A stretch of DNA of 64,000 nt from Camillea tinctor (taxonomy: Eukaryota > Ascomycota > Sordariomycetes > Xylariales > Xylariaceae): positions 62,850 through 126,849 of the forward strand of contig MU394081.1 of NCBI GenBank assembly GCA_022578605.1, in the 5' to 3' direction. Below are positions 1 to 11,805 of this stretch, piece by piece; the first letter of the stretch is position 1, and every line of letters starts with the position of its first letter. A program made the position numbers and the translations under genes. Below the pieces are notes generated by a model that made no database searches, was not told where the DNA came from, and saw nothing but the letters and a program-made list of their open reading frames with translations.

Positions 1-2
1 GA

Positions 3-65
3 CCCAATGACCAGGGTTTTGAGCAAGAATTAAGATGGCGAATATTTGGGTGGATGAAAGATTAG
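3..65 (+). CDS. possible 3' end of a gene entering from the left edge
   Basis: The frame beginning at base 3 is open from the window edge to a TAG at 63-65 and ends with a protein-like tail rich in charged and aromatic residues (...ELRWRIFGWMKD). A second frame, starting at base 1, is also open and stops with TAA at 31-33. With so little sequence neither can be assigned to a family. The A/T-rich, stop-rich DNA that follows fits a 3' UTR. Only the openness of the frames is seen; coding is an inference. Confidence 0.25.
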   Translation, partial: PNDQGFEQELRWRIFGWMKD

Positions 66-1983
66 TAGAACTATTTGGATCTGGATCTTGGATAGGTGAG
101 AGATTACGACACCACGATTGGCCAGAAAGCCATGGTTTGGAAGGGGGGGAAACAAGTGGTATGGGCCCGGTAAGGGCAATAAAGAGCTACCCTACTGACG
201 TTTGGAATGACGAAGTGGCATACAGGTTTATTAGAGGATTTCGTGAGTATGCGAACCCAAGATGAGGCAGATGGTTGCATTTATGAACCCCTCCTGGATT
301 AACTGCGACGCCTGGTATTCTGAAAAGCGTGACAAGTCCCGAGCGAATAACCCATGTCTGGTCTGGCGTCATTGGGCTTGGAGCGGGCTGATTTCAATCG
401 TGCCCAACGACAGGCTGTTCAGCCTCCAGCCAACAAGTGTGGATTTCCCGGTTGCCACTTGAATCGGCTCTCGGATGCGCAGAGCACAAATTACAGCAAC
501 AGCAGTAGAAGCCGAAGAAGAAGGAAGAAATAACTTATAGTGATACAATCTAGAATCAATGCATAGAAAATAGAACTACTGTATTGCAAACTACCTAAGT
601 TTTATAAGGTACTATGTAAGTGCTGAACCTAGTAATATATATATTGTGCCTCCTGTATACCTACTCTAACTTACATGGTAGGTAGGTATGTCAGCATAGT
701 TGACATGGATTAGAGCTATTGCAGTGATGGCATTAAAAAGTTATGTTTGACTAAATAACTCTAGTCTCAGAGAGAGAAAGAAGTAGAAAAAATGAAAAAG
801 GAAAAAGGAAAGAGAGAAAGAAAAAGACAAGGAAGACAAAAACCGAAGGCCGGGAACATGTCGTTAACAGATGCAAAACAAAGAAATTACCAGTTCCGAT
901 GATGGATCATATTATTGTTCTTTGGTTGTACAATATTAGAGGTAAGATCTCGCATGTCGAGCCACGAAACAAGGCTCGCCTCCGATTGTGGGATAGACTT
1001 GGGGCCATTGACCAGCAGGATGTTTGTAGAGGGGGGCGCAGGTTGTTTTATCCTATGAGAAGGCTTACTTGTACATGTGAATACGAGATTGGTAGCGTTA
1101 GATATGTTTTATTTTTATTTTTATTCTTTTATTTTTTTCGGTTATGCGAGAGAAGGGAACACGATGAATACCATATCTGTACGTATGAATGGACGGATGT
1201 AAGTCAAGAGACGACCTATGTATACCTTAGTGTGTGGCCGGAAAAAAAAAAGAGAGAAAGAGAAGAAATATAGGAAGGGAAGAACAATGAGGGTTAAAAG
1301 CCAAGTTATTTGTTGGCGATAAGTTTTAGACTTGGGCTCGAATCATTTTTTAGCTCCGTCCAGACCCGAAGCTAAGGTAGGTAATTAGTAGTAAAAGGAA
1401 AGAGGAGACGACGACACAAGAAGCTGGGGGGGAAGCAAACATGGCAGCATGGGAAGATATGAAACTCAAAAACTTTTGTATTCCGTATGCGCCTGCTTAT
1501 AATAATGTTTAAACTTTTCTTCTACCTTTAGGCGGTTAGTGTGACTAACCTAGTAGGTTAGTCAGGTATATTGTCCCTCTAAGCCCACCTGAGCCCAACC
1601 TGGAAACTTTGTCTTGTCCCCCTCCAATTCTTTTTCCCATCTCTCTCCCATCTTTTTTTTTTCCTTCTCCCGCCCGTGCACGTAATTCCTCAGTTGCCGA
1701 CGGCCCTGACGTTATCCAGCAGACCCAATTCTGCTGGTGTTGGTGCCGCCCATCAACTAGGAAACGACCTACTAAGTTATTACTTAACTTACTAGAAGAA
1801 GTACTATCCGATATTATTATTTTATTTTATTTCTATTCTTATTTATTTTATTCCGTCTGTATGAACTTGAACTACTTACTATCTTAGGTTAGGTAGTTTG
1901 GGTTTAGTTACAGTGTTAACTTTGTACGTATTATTATTCTTGCGACGTCGACGACGACAACGACAACGACTTCCTCTCCGTGT

Positions 1984-2044
1984 TCCTCTCTCTCTCTCTC
2001 TTTCTCTTTTCTCTTTTTTTCTCTCTCTTTTTTTTCTCTCTTAT
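1984..2044. repeat. CT-rich low-complexity tract
   Basis: Almost uninterrupted C/T on the + strand, including runs of CT dinucleotides and T homopolymers. Such tracts are common in fungal promoters. Confidence 0.8.
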
Positions 2045-2110
2045 ATTTTTTACCGGGTAGTCATCCATTCACCCACACCCACTCACACACCACCACTATA
2101 ACCATAACCG

Positions 2111-2252
2111 CCTACACTACCTACCTCCACCACCATTACCACTACCACTACCACCACCACTAACTACTATCACTACTACTTACCACGACTACTACATACC
2201 ACCATTACTACCACCAATACTACCATCGTCACCCATCATCACCACCAGCACC
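2111..2252. repeat. imperfect ACC/ACT trinucleotide-rich stretch
   Basis: The + strand is dominated by ACC, ACT, CAC and TAC triplets with almost no G. It is an imperfect microsatellite-like stretch in the YAK1 upstream region. No open frame through it resembles a protein. Confidence 0.7.
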
Positions 2253-2774
2253 TGATTTTTTAGTGTCTTCTCATAGACTTAACTATTTTCTACTCAACTC
2301 CCTCTCTCTCTCTCCATCTTCTCTATCTTCTCATCCTACGGTATTCACACATACCCGAAAGACCCTCCTCCCCACTCCATTCTTCAATCATGAATTCCTA
2401 GTTCTTCCAATTTAACCTACCTTTATATCGCATTTGTTTGGGGCCACCTGTGCCCGAATCAGCATCCTTGTCTTTCTCTCTCTGCCCCCTCCAACTTCTG
2501 CCGACTTCTCTCTTACTCTTCTCTTCCCTTCTTTTTTGTTTTGTTTCCTTGCCCAACAATCAAAGGAACAGACAATCACCACGTCGTCTACATATCTTCC
2601 CCCACCTATAGCCGAGCCCACGAAAAAAGTGAGCAAAGGCTCACGCTCCGCCCTCCAACTAATGCGTGTCTGAGTAGAAGTGCCGCCGACGACAATTTCG
2701 CCTCTTCCTCTTCGCATCACGTCCTGTCCTGCGTATCTGCCCTGGAAATACCCTTTCCCTCGGTCCGGCCCACC

Positions 2775-5653
2775 ATGGATCAGTGGCAGGGTTACCAGGA
2801 CGCTGCCGGCGCTTCTCGAAGGTACAATGGCACCAGCCAGATGACGCCAGGTCGCGAATATTCTCAGCAAGGTGCCGCCTTCAAGTACGACCAGTACTCG
2901 CATCCTCCCCAACCTAGCGCGACCTCGCCCATCACCACCCCGCAACTCCGCGATGGAAATGGTGACGTTCCTATGCAGGACGCCCACGATCCCTACGGTG
3001 GAATAAAATATGCTATGCGGCCTCTGCACCAGTCTCACCTTGCTTCTGCCCGACCTCCAACTCTGCATTCTCCTCCCGAGCCCTCGGCTGCTGCTCAGAG
3101 GTACTCGCCCATGGAGGTCTTATCGCCCACCTCACCCTACGGCTCCAAGTCGACCGCCCAGGCCCAGTTGTCCTCGCCACACAGTCAGCGCCAGTCGCCC
3201 ACCCGCGGAGACTACCAATCCACGAGTCCCTACTACGGCCGACAGGGCTCCCAGCAGCTCCCGCCCATCTCGTCCTACGCAAATGCCCAAGACAATTACC
3301 CCTCGGCCGCCGTGGCCTCTCTGGACGGCGCCTATGCTAATGACCCCAAGTCGCCCAGGAGGACTCTTCAGCCTACGGTGAATCCTCCTGCCGAGAAGCG
3401 GCCTGTCCCTCAATTCAAGAAGATCGGGGCCTCCACAGATCTACGTCCCAAGGTCAATTCTCAGCCACCGTTCCGACGGGCGAATCCCGAAGGTGGTTTC
3501 ATAAGTGTATGGCAGCTCCTCTAGCCTCTACTTCCCCTCGCCGTTGCATATGTCTAATCTAACCTTCTTTCTTTTCATATAGCCTCTCCAAGCTCTAACC
3601 GTCCATTTGCCTGCGACATATCGCATCTGTAACCCCAACTTCAAATACGAATCATCCCGGAACCCCCGCCGAGTCCTTACCAAACCGAGCAAGGGCACTA
3701 AGAACGATGGTTATGACAATGAGGATAGTGATTATATTCTATACGTTAACGATATTCTGGGCTCGGAAGAAGCGGGCCACAAGTGCGTTCCATACCCCTC
3801 CCCTCTCTCCCGCACTCTTAATGTGTAATACTGACCTTGTACCTAGGAATCGATATCTTATTCTTGATGTGCTGGGGCAGGGTACATTTGGACAAGTTGT
3901 CAAGTGCCAGAACTTGAAAACGCAAGAAGTTGTGGCCGTGAAGGTTATCAAGAACCGGACGGCGTACTTCAACCAGAGCATGATGGAAGTCTCTGTGTTA
4001 GATTTGGTGCGCCCCATTCTTGATAGATAGCCGAGAGGCCCGAGCTAACGCATCTGCAGCTGAACACGAAACTCGACAAGAACGACGATCATCACTTACT
4101 TCGACTGAAGGATACATTCATCCACCGGCAGCATCTTTGCCTGGTATTCGAACTACTCAGCGTCAACCTTTATGAACTCATTAAACAGAATCAGTTCCGG
4201 GGTCTCAGCACAACGCTTGTGCGGGTCTTCGCGCAGCAGTTGCTGAACGGCCTGGCTCTTCTCAACAAAGCCCGACTGATACACTGTGACTTAAAACCCG
4301 AGAACATTCTGCTGAAGAACCTTGAGAGCCCTATCATCAAGATTATCGATTTTGGTTCGGCTTGTGATGAGCGGCAGACCGTTTACACGTACATCCAGTC
4401 GCGGTTTTACCGATCGCCCGAGGTATTGCTGGGCCTCCCGTATTCATCGGCGATCGACATGTGGTCGCTCGGCTGTATTGTAGTCGAGCTTTTCTTGGGA
4501 TTGCCACTGTTCCCGGGCTCTTCGGAGTACAACCAAGTATCCCGAATTGTCGAGATGCTCGGCAACCCTCCCAACTGGATGATCGAGGTCGGCAAGCAGG
4601 CCGGCGACTTCTTTGAGAAGAGGCAGGATGAATTTGGCCGGAAAACGTATCATCTCAAGAGTATGGAGCAGTACTCTCGAGAACGCGGAACGAAGGAACA
4701 ACCTAGCAAGAAGTACTTTCAAGCGAGTACGCTACCGGACATTATCAAGTCGTATCCGATGCCACGGAAGAACATGAAGCAGAGCGAGATCGACCGAGGT
4801 CAGTATTTTCTAGCAATATGGTAAAAATAGGGCTAACGTGTTTGCAATTGTAGAAATGAACAACCGAATTGCTTTTATTGACTTTGTAAGGGGTCTACTG
4901 ACGATCAGCCCCCTAGAAAGGTGGTCCCCCCAACAGGCGAAACTCCACCCCTTTATTACTCAGCAAAAATTCACTGGTCCCTTCATACCGCCGATGAACC
5001 TGAAGTCTAGCTCGCTCAACCGGTCACCAGCTCCCGGCACACAACAGCAGCAACAAGCAGCTGAACTGAGCAAACAGAGGGCGCAACAGGCACAGGCACA
5101 AGCGCAGGCAGCTGCCCAGGGAGCATATGCGATGCAGGCGAACCAGTATCCTCCTTCTCCACATGGCCAGCCACCGATTTACCCCAATAATGGCATGTAC
5201 CCTCCAGCAAGTGGCCATGCCGGCGCGCCTCCACCCTACGGAGCTCAGCAGTCTCCCTACGGTCAAATGGTCATGAACCAAGCGCCAGCACAAATGCCTC
5301 CTGCGAACTACGCCGGTGTTGCGCAACCCAACTTGTACCAGCAGGCCACGGTCCGAGCCGGCCGGCAACGGGCGTCCACTATGGACCAACAGCAGAGTGG
5401 CATCCCTGCCGCTATCCAAAGAGTCGCCAGTCACCTAGACCCAAGCCAGCCCATCCGTCTACAACCTAGCCCGGCATATTATCCTCCTCCGGCCGACGGT
5501 ATGATCCTTGCAGATCCAGGAGCAGGCAGGGTTGCTGGCAGGAGAGACAGCCGCGCACAGAGGGGTGGTGCTCGAAGCAACCGGGACTTCATCCGAAACC
5601 TAGAGGAACGGACGCTGGAAGAGGGCTTCAGTGGACAAAGTCCATGGCACTGA
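2775..5653 (+). CDS. yak1: YAK1-type DYRK-family protein kinase
   Basis: Dual-specificity kinase of the Yak1/DYRK family, known in fungi to restrain growth under glucose or nutrient limitation downstream of PKA and TOR. Exons: 2775-3506, 3583-3782, 3847-4006, 4060-4798, 4854-5653 (876 aa). The start is the first in-frame ATG, in a CCACCATGG context. Residues 1-260 are a low-complexity Pro/Ser/Gln region. The kinase domain starts near 312 with glycine loop GQGTFG (321-326), ATP lysine K343, catalytic HCDLKPEN (439-446) and DFG (461-463). The DYRK hallmark YTY is at 473-475, followed by SRFYRSPE; in this family the second Tyr is autophosphorylated. The C-terminal 250 residues are Gln/Pro/Ala-rich. 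The four introns are 53-76 nt and join conserved sequence cleanly. It converges on the RRM gene, 3 kb away. Confidence 0.96.
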
Positions 5654-8644
5654 GAAGGTTCCATAGGACAGGTAAATCCTCGATTAGGGCCACATGGATT
5701 TGTGTCGTACGTATACCACCAGAATGATCATAGGTCGAATTCGACCAGTTCATATAAGCTCAGAGTTCTCTGACCACCTCCAACCGTGTAGTGGCCTCGC
5801 AGCAGATCCTGGCACGCCCCATGGCCGGATGATACATATACGGTGAAGATGCGGGGCGAGGCTTCTGGGGGTGAGATGTGTAAGATACATAAGCGAGAAA
5901 GGGGGAAAGAAGGAAACGATGGGGCGCGCTAGATTTTTTTTTTTTCTCATGGAAATTTCGTTTTTTTTCCACCTCCCATTCCACAGCACGGTTGGAGACT
6001 GATAAAAAAAAACGGCTTGCACATACATTGGGAACGAATTTGCTGAACTCCGTGGAAATGGGACCACTTCGGTTACCTTCCCTAAATTCGCTTGGGTGGT
6101 ATTTCTGATTTGACATGGTAGTATGGAAATGGAATATGCCTTGTCTGGAAGGAAGGGGAGGGGTGGGGGGGATAAACGATCCAGCAAGTCATGTCAGTGA
6201 AGGTGATTGGTCACGAGAGCAGGAATGAGTCTTCGATGGCTCAATGTTGTTGTCTTTTGAGTTTCCCACATCTAACCTCTTTCTATATCTTGGGATTGGT
6301 ATGGGATGCGAGGAAGGGGGTTTTGCTTGCTTTTTTACTTGTGTTAGTGGCTTCGTTATTTTTTATTTTACCCTCACCCTCCTGAAATTCAACCCCACCC
6401 TGGAGATGTAAAGTGTTATTATTTTTTAACACACGCACACACAAATGAACATCAATGGATGATAGTGAGAGGAGAGTGGGAAGGGAGGAAGGAAAGAAAG
6501 AAAGAAAGCAAGGAAATGGTAGTCCTAACTTTGTGTTTCTTTTTTTTTTTTCGTTATTATTTTGTTACTGCTACTATTCCTGCTGCCCGCTGCCTGCTGA
6601 AAGGGGAAATCGGAATGAATTGAACTGACATGAATGATGGATGAAACTGGGGTTTTTTTTCTCGATCATTTGCTGGATTTTCCCTCATCCTCCTTCTCTG
6701 GTCAGTCCTTGGCCTCTTGTTCTTGTTTTTTTTTTAAACCACATCAAACATAAGTGGACGTTAACTTTTGTTGTTTATTATATCATACCATACTATACCA
6801 TATTATACCGTACCTTATCATCATCATCATACCTTTTTAACTTTTTATGTTTTTTTTTTCTGGCATAAGAGTTGCTTTTTTAGTGTTCTTTTCATTGTTC
6901 TTATATATATATGATGATTATAGGATAACTGGGATGGGGGAATAAGGAAGACGTGCAAAGGGGGAGAGAGGAATGAGAAAGCTAGCAGAAGAAGAGAGCA
7001 GAGAAAGAGACAGCGATTTTTTGAACCCCCTATGCTCAAAATTAAGGAAGAAAAAAAACAGGAAAAATGAAAGAAATATGTGGGAGGTCCCCCCTTTTTT
7101 TTCCCCTAGTGAAGAGTGTGATAGAAAGTGAATTTATGTGAGGAAGATGACACACATACCTAGGCTGTAGTTATTAAGATTTTTTTTCTATCTGTGATAT
7201 TGATCGCTATATAGCCTAGTCCATCTTACTACCATGAAAAAAAAAAAAAAACCCTTGGTACATCAGTCTGGTCTGTATTGGAAAGGGGCAAAGGGGGGAG
7301 ACCCGAGATGAGATGAGATGAGGGGAGGGGAGCAGGAAACGAGAAAGAAAGAAAGGAAAGTGGCAAAGGGAGAGAAAGTCACCTGTTACATACATAACAT
7401 ATGAACTTACACGAGCGATGACATAAACCGAGCGTTGTTTTCGAATGGAGCTGCTTCTTCTTCTGAGTATGCACAGTAACGGATAACAGGTTTAACCTCA
7501 GCTAGAAGGGAAGGAGGTGGATTACCCGGGACAGAAGAAGCGATGCAGTGTATATGTGGAATCAATATGAACCTCCCTCCCCCCGTTGTTGGTGCGTATT
7601 GTGTTATATAAGCTACATGGCATGGGGCTTAACAACGGAGGGAGCAGCATCTTTGCTTTATTCGAGATGTCACGCGGGACTTTTGTTTTTCTTTTTAAAA
7701 AAACGTTAAGAAGAAAAAACTGTTTTAAAAACAAACCTCCTTGTTTCTTTGTCATTTATCCTCATTTACCTAGTTTTGCGTGTATGGGAAGGTTAGGTAA
7801 GGTGAGAGAGATGGTATATTTTAATACATAGGCACACACATAACCAGTGCCCTACAACCAAAATCCAGCACCGCACGACTTCACGACATTCAGCATATTA
7901 CGTATGTGTTTTCTCATTACAGTGATTCCTTTTTCTTTTTTTTTACATAGCCTAACCTAGGTTCATTAGGTCTAGTTGGCTGGTTGGGGGGTGGGTGGAT
8001 GGGAGGTATAAGGCATGGCATCAAGTTGTAATACACCTTTCTTTTCCCCTCATACCTCTCCTGACCCGTCATTTTTCTTGGTGCTTTGTCTATCTCCTCC
8101 ATCCATATAGCCATTTCTTGCTTCACTCTCCACCCAACTTGATAGTCTAGTGGAAGTGAGAATGGACATAGAGAGAGACGTGGTGATTATAGTACACGTG
8201 GAAGAGGTGCCGTCTGAAATGATCCATCTTGCACCGGAGATTCATCCTCCTCAAGATCATGTTCGTAAAGATCCGTACCCCTGTAGAAGCACCAAATTGA
8301 AGGATCTTATATGATCATATTCGTTCCCCTTTCGTGATATCTCTTTTCTATTAGCCTTCCCCCCTTTCATTACTCTTTTCATGACGAGATAGCCCTTCCA
8401 TATTTGTTTTCTCGTTCCTGCGCGCCATAGCTGAGCCTTTGCAGGTCAAATGTTCTCGTCGCACATTAACCTATGAAACTTGCACGCCTGCCCACCCCCT
8501 TCAAAATTTCAAAGCGTAGGTGGGATATTTGTCGGGAGGTAGCTAGTAGATGTGATAGTAGTACTTGTTACGATAGCCATCACGATAGTTATCGCGATGG
8601 TTGTCCGTCAACCACTCGTCTTGAATGTACACCGCCTGGGAGTC
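5654..8644. other. intergenic region between convergent YAK1 and RRM genes
   Basis: Three kilobases of presumed 3' UTRs and spacer, with many A, T and G homopolymers, GAAA runs (6490-6510), a TAT-rich stretch near 6780-6830 and GATGA repeats near 7305-7320. Reading frames here are low-complexity and show no recognisable domain. Confidence 0.6.
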
Positions 8645-9851
8645 CTATCTCCCAGAACGGAAGCCTCGTCCTCTACGACTGTTGTTACCGTTCGTGTCGT
8701 TCGTCTGGCTCTTGGGGACCATATTGTCACTATAGAGCGCCCCGCTCGAGTGACCATGGGAGCTTGTCGTGTCCATAGGGTCGTCAAAGCCCATAGATCC
8801 ATCAACAACAACATTGTTGCCTACTCTACTCTCGTTGGTACGCTGAGCTCGCGGGCCCGTCGGTGGCATGGGATTATACACAGCACCTGGCTTGAGGTAG
8901 ACGTGCAGTGTTCTACCATCGGCCTTTTACCAAGGTTGTTAGTTCTGATCTGGTGTTGATGGACAGTCTCCAGAGTACACTCACCGTCTGGTTATTGAAG
9001 GTTTGGATGACTCGGTCTGCACCCTCCTTGCTCTCAAACACTATCTCAGCGATCACAAGTGGGTGGGTCTTGACCAAGCGACAGCTAGTGACGAGCCCTC
9101 CGACAGGAGTCATGGCACTTTCAATATCAGCTGCCGTTGTACCAGGTGCAAAGTTCTGGGCCAACACTATGAAGGGGCCAGCAAGTCCTCTAATGGACAT
9201 GCCTTGGCCCATCGGTTGGGTTGGCGTGTTCACGTTCATCTGCTGCTGTGCAGTGAAAGGCGAAGAGGCAGATCGGTTGAAGGCATTGGCGAGCTTGGCT
9301 GCGCGGTTCGGGCGTGCGTTTGCAGGGCCTGGCTTCGGCTTGGGCAAGGTGGTGCCTGGTGCATGAATGCGCGCTGCCAACGAGTTCGGTTGTTGACGTT
9401 GTGCTTTGGGGTTGTTGCGGGTTTGGGTGTTGTGCAGGTCGTGCGTCCAGTCCCCGTTGACATTGCTGGTGGGCATGCGTCCTCCCGATGACATTCGCTT
9501 CGCAAGGGTATGAGCATACGCGGTTCGGTTCCGGGACACTGTATCAGCCACAGGGAATCATACCTTCTTCACACCAACGCGGCTGGCCAGTGAACCACCA
9601 AAGCCAGACTTCCCAGGCGCGCTGGCCCGGCGCTGGCTGTCTTTACTAAAGATTCGAGCAGCGAGGGCCTCGTTCTTCTTGCGCTCTCGTCCTGTGTTAT
9701 TTGGAACATTATTAGCTGCTAGGTCCCTATGGCATGTCGTGTGGAGGATAGCAGGGCGCGGAGCCCAGGGCTGGCTGCATGGTTCGAGGTTGTAATAAGC
9801 AAACATACCGGCATTGATGATCTTCTCGAAATCGGTGGCGTGTTGGGACAT
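8645..9851 (-). CDS. RRM-domain RNA-binding protein (ALYREF/Yra1-like architecture)
   Basis: Exons on the minus strand: 9851-9809, 9691-9564, 9497-8985, 8923-8645 (320 aa; introns 117, 66 and 61 nt, all GT-AG). Order: a short N-terminal motif (MSQHATDFEKIINAGRERKK), a basic Gln/Ala/Pro-rich linker, one RRM, and a C-terminal tail ending in RGRGFRSGR. In the RRM, FIVLAQNF is the RNP2 strand and IAEIVFESK the RNP1 strand; the third intron falls inside the domain before ADGRTLHVYLK. The N-terminal acidic/Ile motif plus one RRM plus RG-type tail resembles mRNA export adaptors of the REF/ALY group, but the match is by architecture only. It could be another small nuclear RRM protein. It shares an 860-bp divergent promoter with uL2. 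Confidence 0.85.
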
Positions 9852-10711
9852 TGCGTCGGTAGGAAGTCGGTGAGAATAGTGGGAAGGGAAGGGAAATAAA
9901 AGATGTAAGAAGGACGGGAGACGAAAAAGATGCAATCAAGGATTGTCTAATGTTGTTGTTATGGTTTGGTTACTAACTCAATGGGTATTATGTAGAAGAA
10001 GAAGAAAAGGGAAGAAGAAAAAGATAGGGTTGGAGAAAGGAAGAAGAGAAATGCAGAAGAAGGGAAAAGTAAAAAAAGGATTGAAAATATTAAAAAGAAG
10101 GATGGTTTAGGATTTGGTAGAGAGAAGAGCTGAAGTTCAGCGGCGCGCGAAGTTCAAGTTTGTATAAGAGAAAAGAGTGAATGGAGTGAAAGACTTGGGA
10201 GGGATCATCTTATCTGCAGGGGTGAAAGCGCGCGCCGGGTTTTAAGTGGTTGGACGGGGGTGGAGGAGAGCTGTGGGGCTTTTATATACATAGTTACATA
10301 TCTAGTTACATAGGTACTTGGTACAAAGTACGTACAATTGACGTTTTGTAGGTAGAGTTGGAGAGCCAGTGGGACAGAATTTATTGTGGCTGGTGGTTCT
10401 TATTCCAAGTTCTTTTTCCAACCAACTTGTGGCTTGTTCCCATGTAGCTAAATACCTAGTAGCTCTCTTCTATATCACATGACTTTATGTCTTAGAACCA
10501 CTAAAATTCGATTAGGGTCTTAAAGCGAAGAAAAAGCACAGGTCAACCCACACAAACTCGCGTGCAACCAAGGGAAAATTATCGGCACTCCAATTTTTCG
10601 GGGCCATTTCTCTCAGTAAAAAAAAAGAAGGAAACACTTTCTATTTCGTCAAACCCCCCTCTCTATCTCCTTCTCTCAACAACCACGAATTGCGCATAAT
10701 AGACCGGCACA
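9852..10711. promoter_or_regulatory. divergent promoter between RRM gene and uL2 gene
   Basis: The two genes point away from each other, so this 860-bp stretch must hold both promoters. It has a purine tract (about 9990-10090), two GCGCGC clusters (10143-10149 and 10229-10235) and a TTAGGGT (10512-10518) that resembles the telomere-box element found in some fungal ribosomal protein promoters. The last point is a weak, single-copy match. Pyrimidine-rich sequence precedes the uL2 ATG. Confidence 0.55.
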
Positions 10712-11805
10712 ATGGGTCGCGTGGTAAGAACTAGACCTATACTTCTCGATTATGCGAAATTGATGCTAAATTCATATTATCACAGATTCGTAACCAGAGA
10801 AAGGGTAACGGCGGTATCTTCAGTAAGTTCTACCCTACCGTACCGATTTATTACCTCGAATTACTCTTTGGAAAATAAGAAGAAGCAAAAGAGGAAGCAA
10901 AAGGAAAGGAAATAGAAAAGAAGGAAAGAAAAAAAGAAATCAATCAATAAACAAAAACCCAGTCTCTTACCTTTGTTTGAACTCGTCTAGCCGCCAACAC
11001 CCGCCTGCGAAAGGCCCCCGCCAAGTTCCGATCGCTCGACTACGCCGAACGCCATGGATACGTCCGGGGAGTGATCAAGGACATCATCCACGACCCGGGT
11101 CGTGGTGCGCCTCTGGCCCGCGTGGTTTTCCGATCGCCCTACAAGTTCAAGCAGATCACCGAGACCTTCATCGCCAACGAGGGCATGTACACCGGCCAGT
11201 TCATCTACGCCGGAAAGAACGCCGCCCTGACCGTCGGCAACGTCCTCCCCCTCGCTTCCATGCCCGAAGGTACCGTCGTCTCGAACGTGGAGGAGAAGGT
11301 TGGTGACCGAGGCACCCTCGCCCGTACCTCTGGCAACTACATCACCATCATCGGCCACAACCCTGATGAGGGCAAGACCCGCATCAAGCTCCCCTCCGGT
11401 GCCAAGAAGGTTGTCAGCAACACCTCGCGAGGCATGATCGGTATCGTTGCCGGTGGTGGCAGAACCGACAAGCCCCTCCTTAAGGCTTCTCGTGCCAAGC
11501 ATAAGTTCGCCGTCAAGCGCAACAGCTGGCCCAAGACTCGTGGTGTTGCCATGAACCCCGTCGACCATCCTCACGGTGGTGTAAGTGCTATATTGTCTTT
11601 CTTTACGTATATATATATATATATATATATATACTGCGAGAGTACGTTCTGATGCTGACACAATATTCTATCTGTACAGGGTAACCATCAACATATTGGT
11701 AAGGCTTCGACCATCTCGAGATACGCTGCACAGGGTCAAAAGGCGGGTCTTATTGCTGCGAGAAGAACGGGTCTGCTACGTGGTACTCAGAAGACGAAGG
11801 AGTAG
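10712..11805 (+). CDS. rpl2: large-subunit ribosomal protein uL2 (60S L2/L8)
   Basis: Cytosolic 60S protein uL2, close to the peptidyl-transferase centre. Exons: 10712-10723, 10786-10822, 10991-11580, 11680-11805 (254 aa, the normal eukaryotic length). The first exon encodes only MGRV; the second continues [12 protein letters not shown]. Downstream are the conserved [13 protein letters not shown] and [21 protein letters not shown], the latter covering the universally conserved uL2 C-terminal loop with its histidine. It ends in [11 protein letters not shown]. Introns are 62, 168 and 99 nt. Two introns very near the start are usual for fungal ribosomal protein genes. The third contains a (TA)13 microsatellite. 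GC-rich third positions suggest high expression. Confidence 0.98.
11608..11633. repeat. (TA)13 microsatellite inside uL2 intron 3
   Basis: Perfect alternating TA between the splice donor at 11581 and the acceptor at 11678-11679. It makes up about a quarter of this 99-nt intron and is expected to vary in length between strains. Confidence 0.9.

Larger units (their letters stand above)
66..2774. other. intergenic region and YAK1 promoter/5' leader
   Basis: About 2.7 kb with no protein-like frame. It holds purine-rich tracts near 765-860, A/T-rich sequence to about 1900, a CT tract and a trinucleotide-rich stretch, then pyrimidine-rich DNA (2240-2560) typical of fungal promoters and leaders. 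Very short upstream ORFs (ATG at 2390, three codons; ATG at 2662, three codons) would lie in a YAK1 leader if transcription starts before them. Confidence 0.6.

Noticed and set aside
899..1273. 124-codon frame in the YAK1 upstream region
   Set aside because: Contains FLFLFFYFF and KKKREREE runs from homopolymers, has no splice-consistent neighbours and resembles no family.
2412..3068. 218-codon minus-strand frame opposite YAK1 exon 1
   Set aside because: Antisense shadow of the YAK1 leader and first exon; its Arg/Gly-rich translation mirrors Pro/Ser codons of YAK1.
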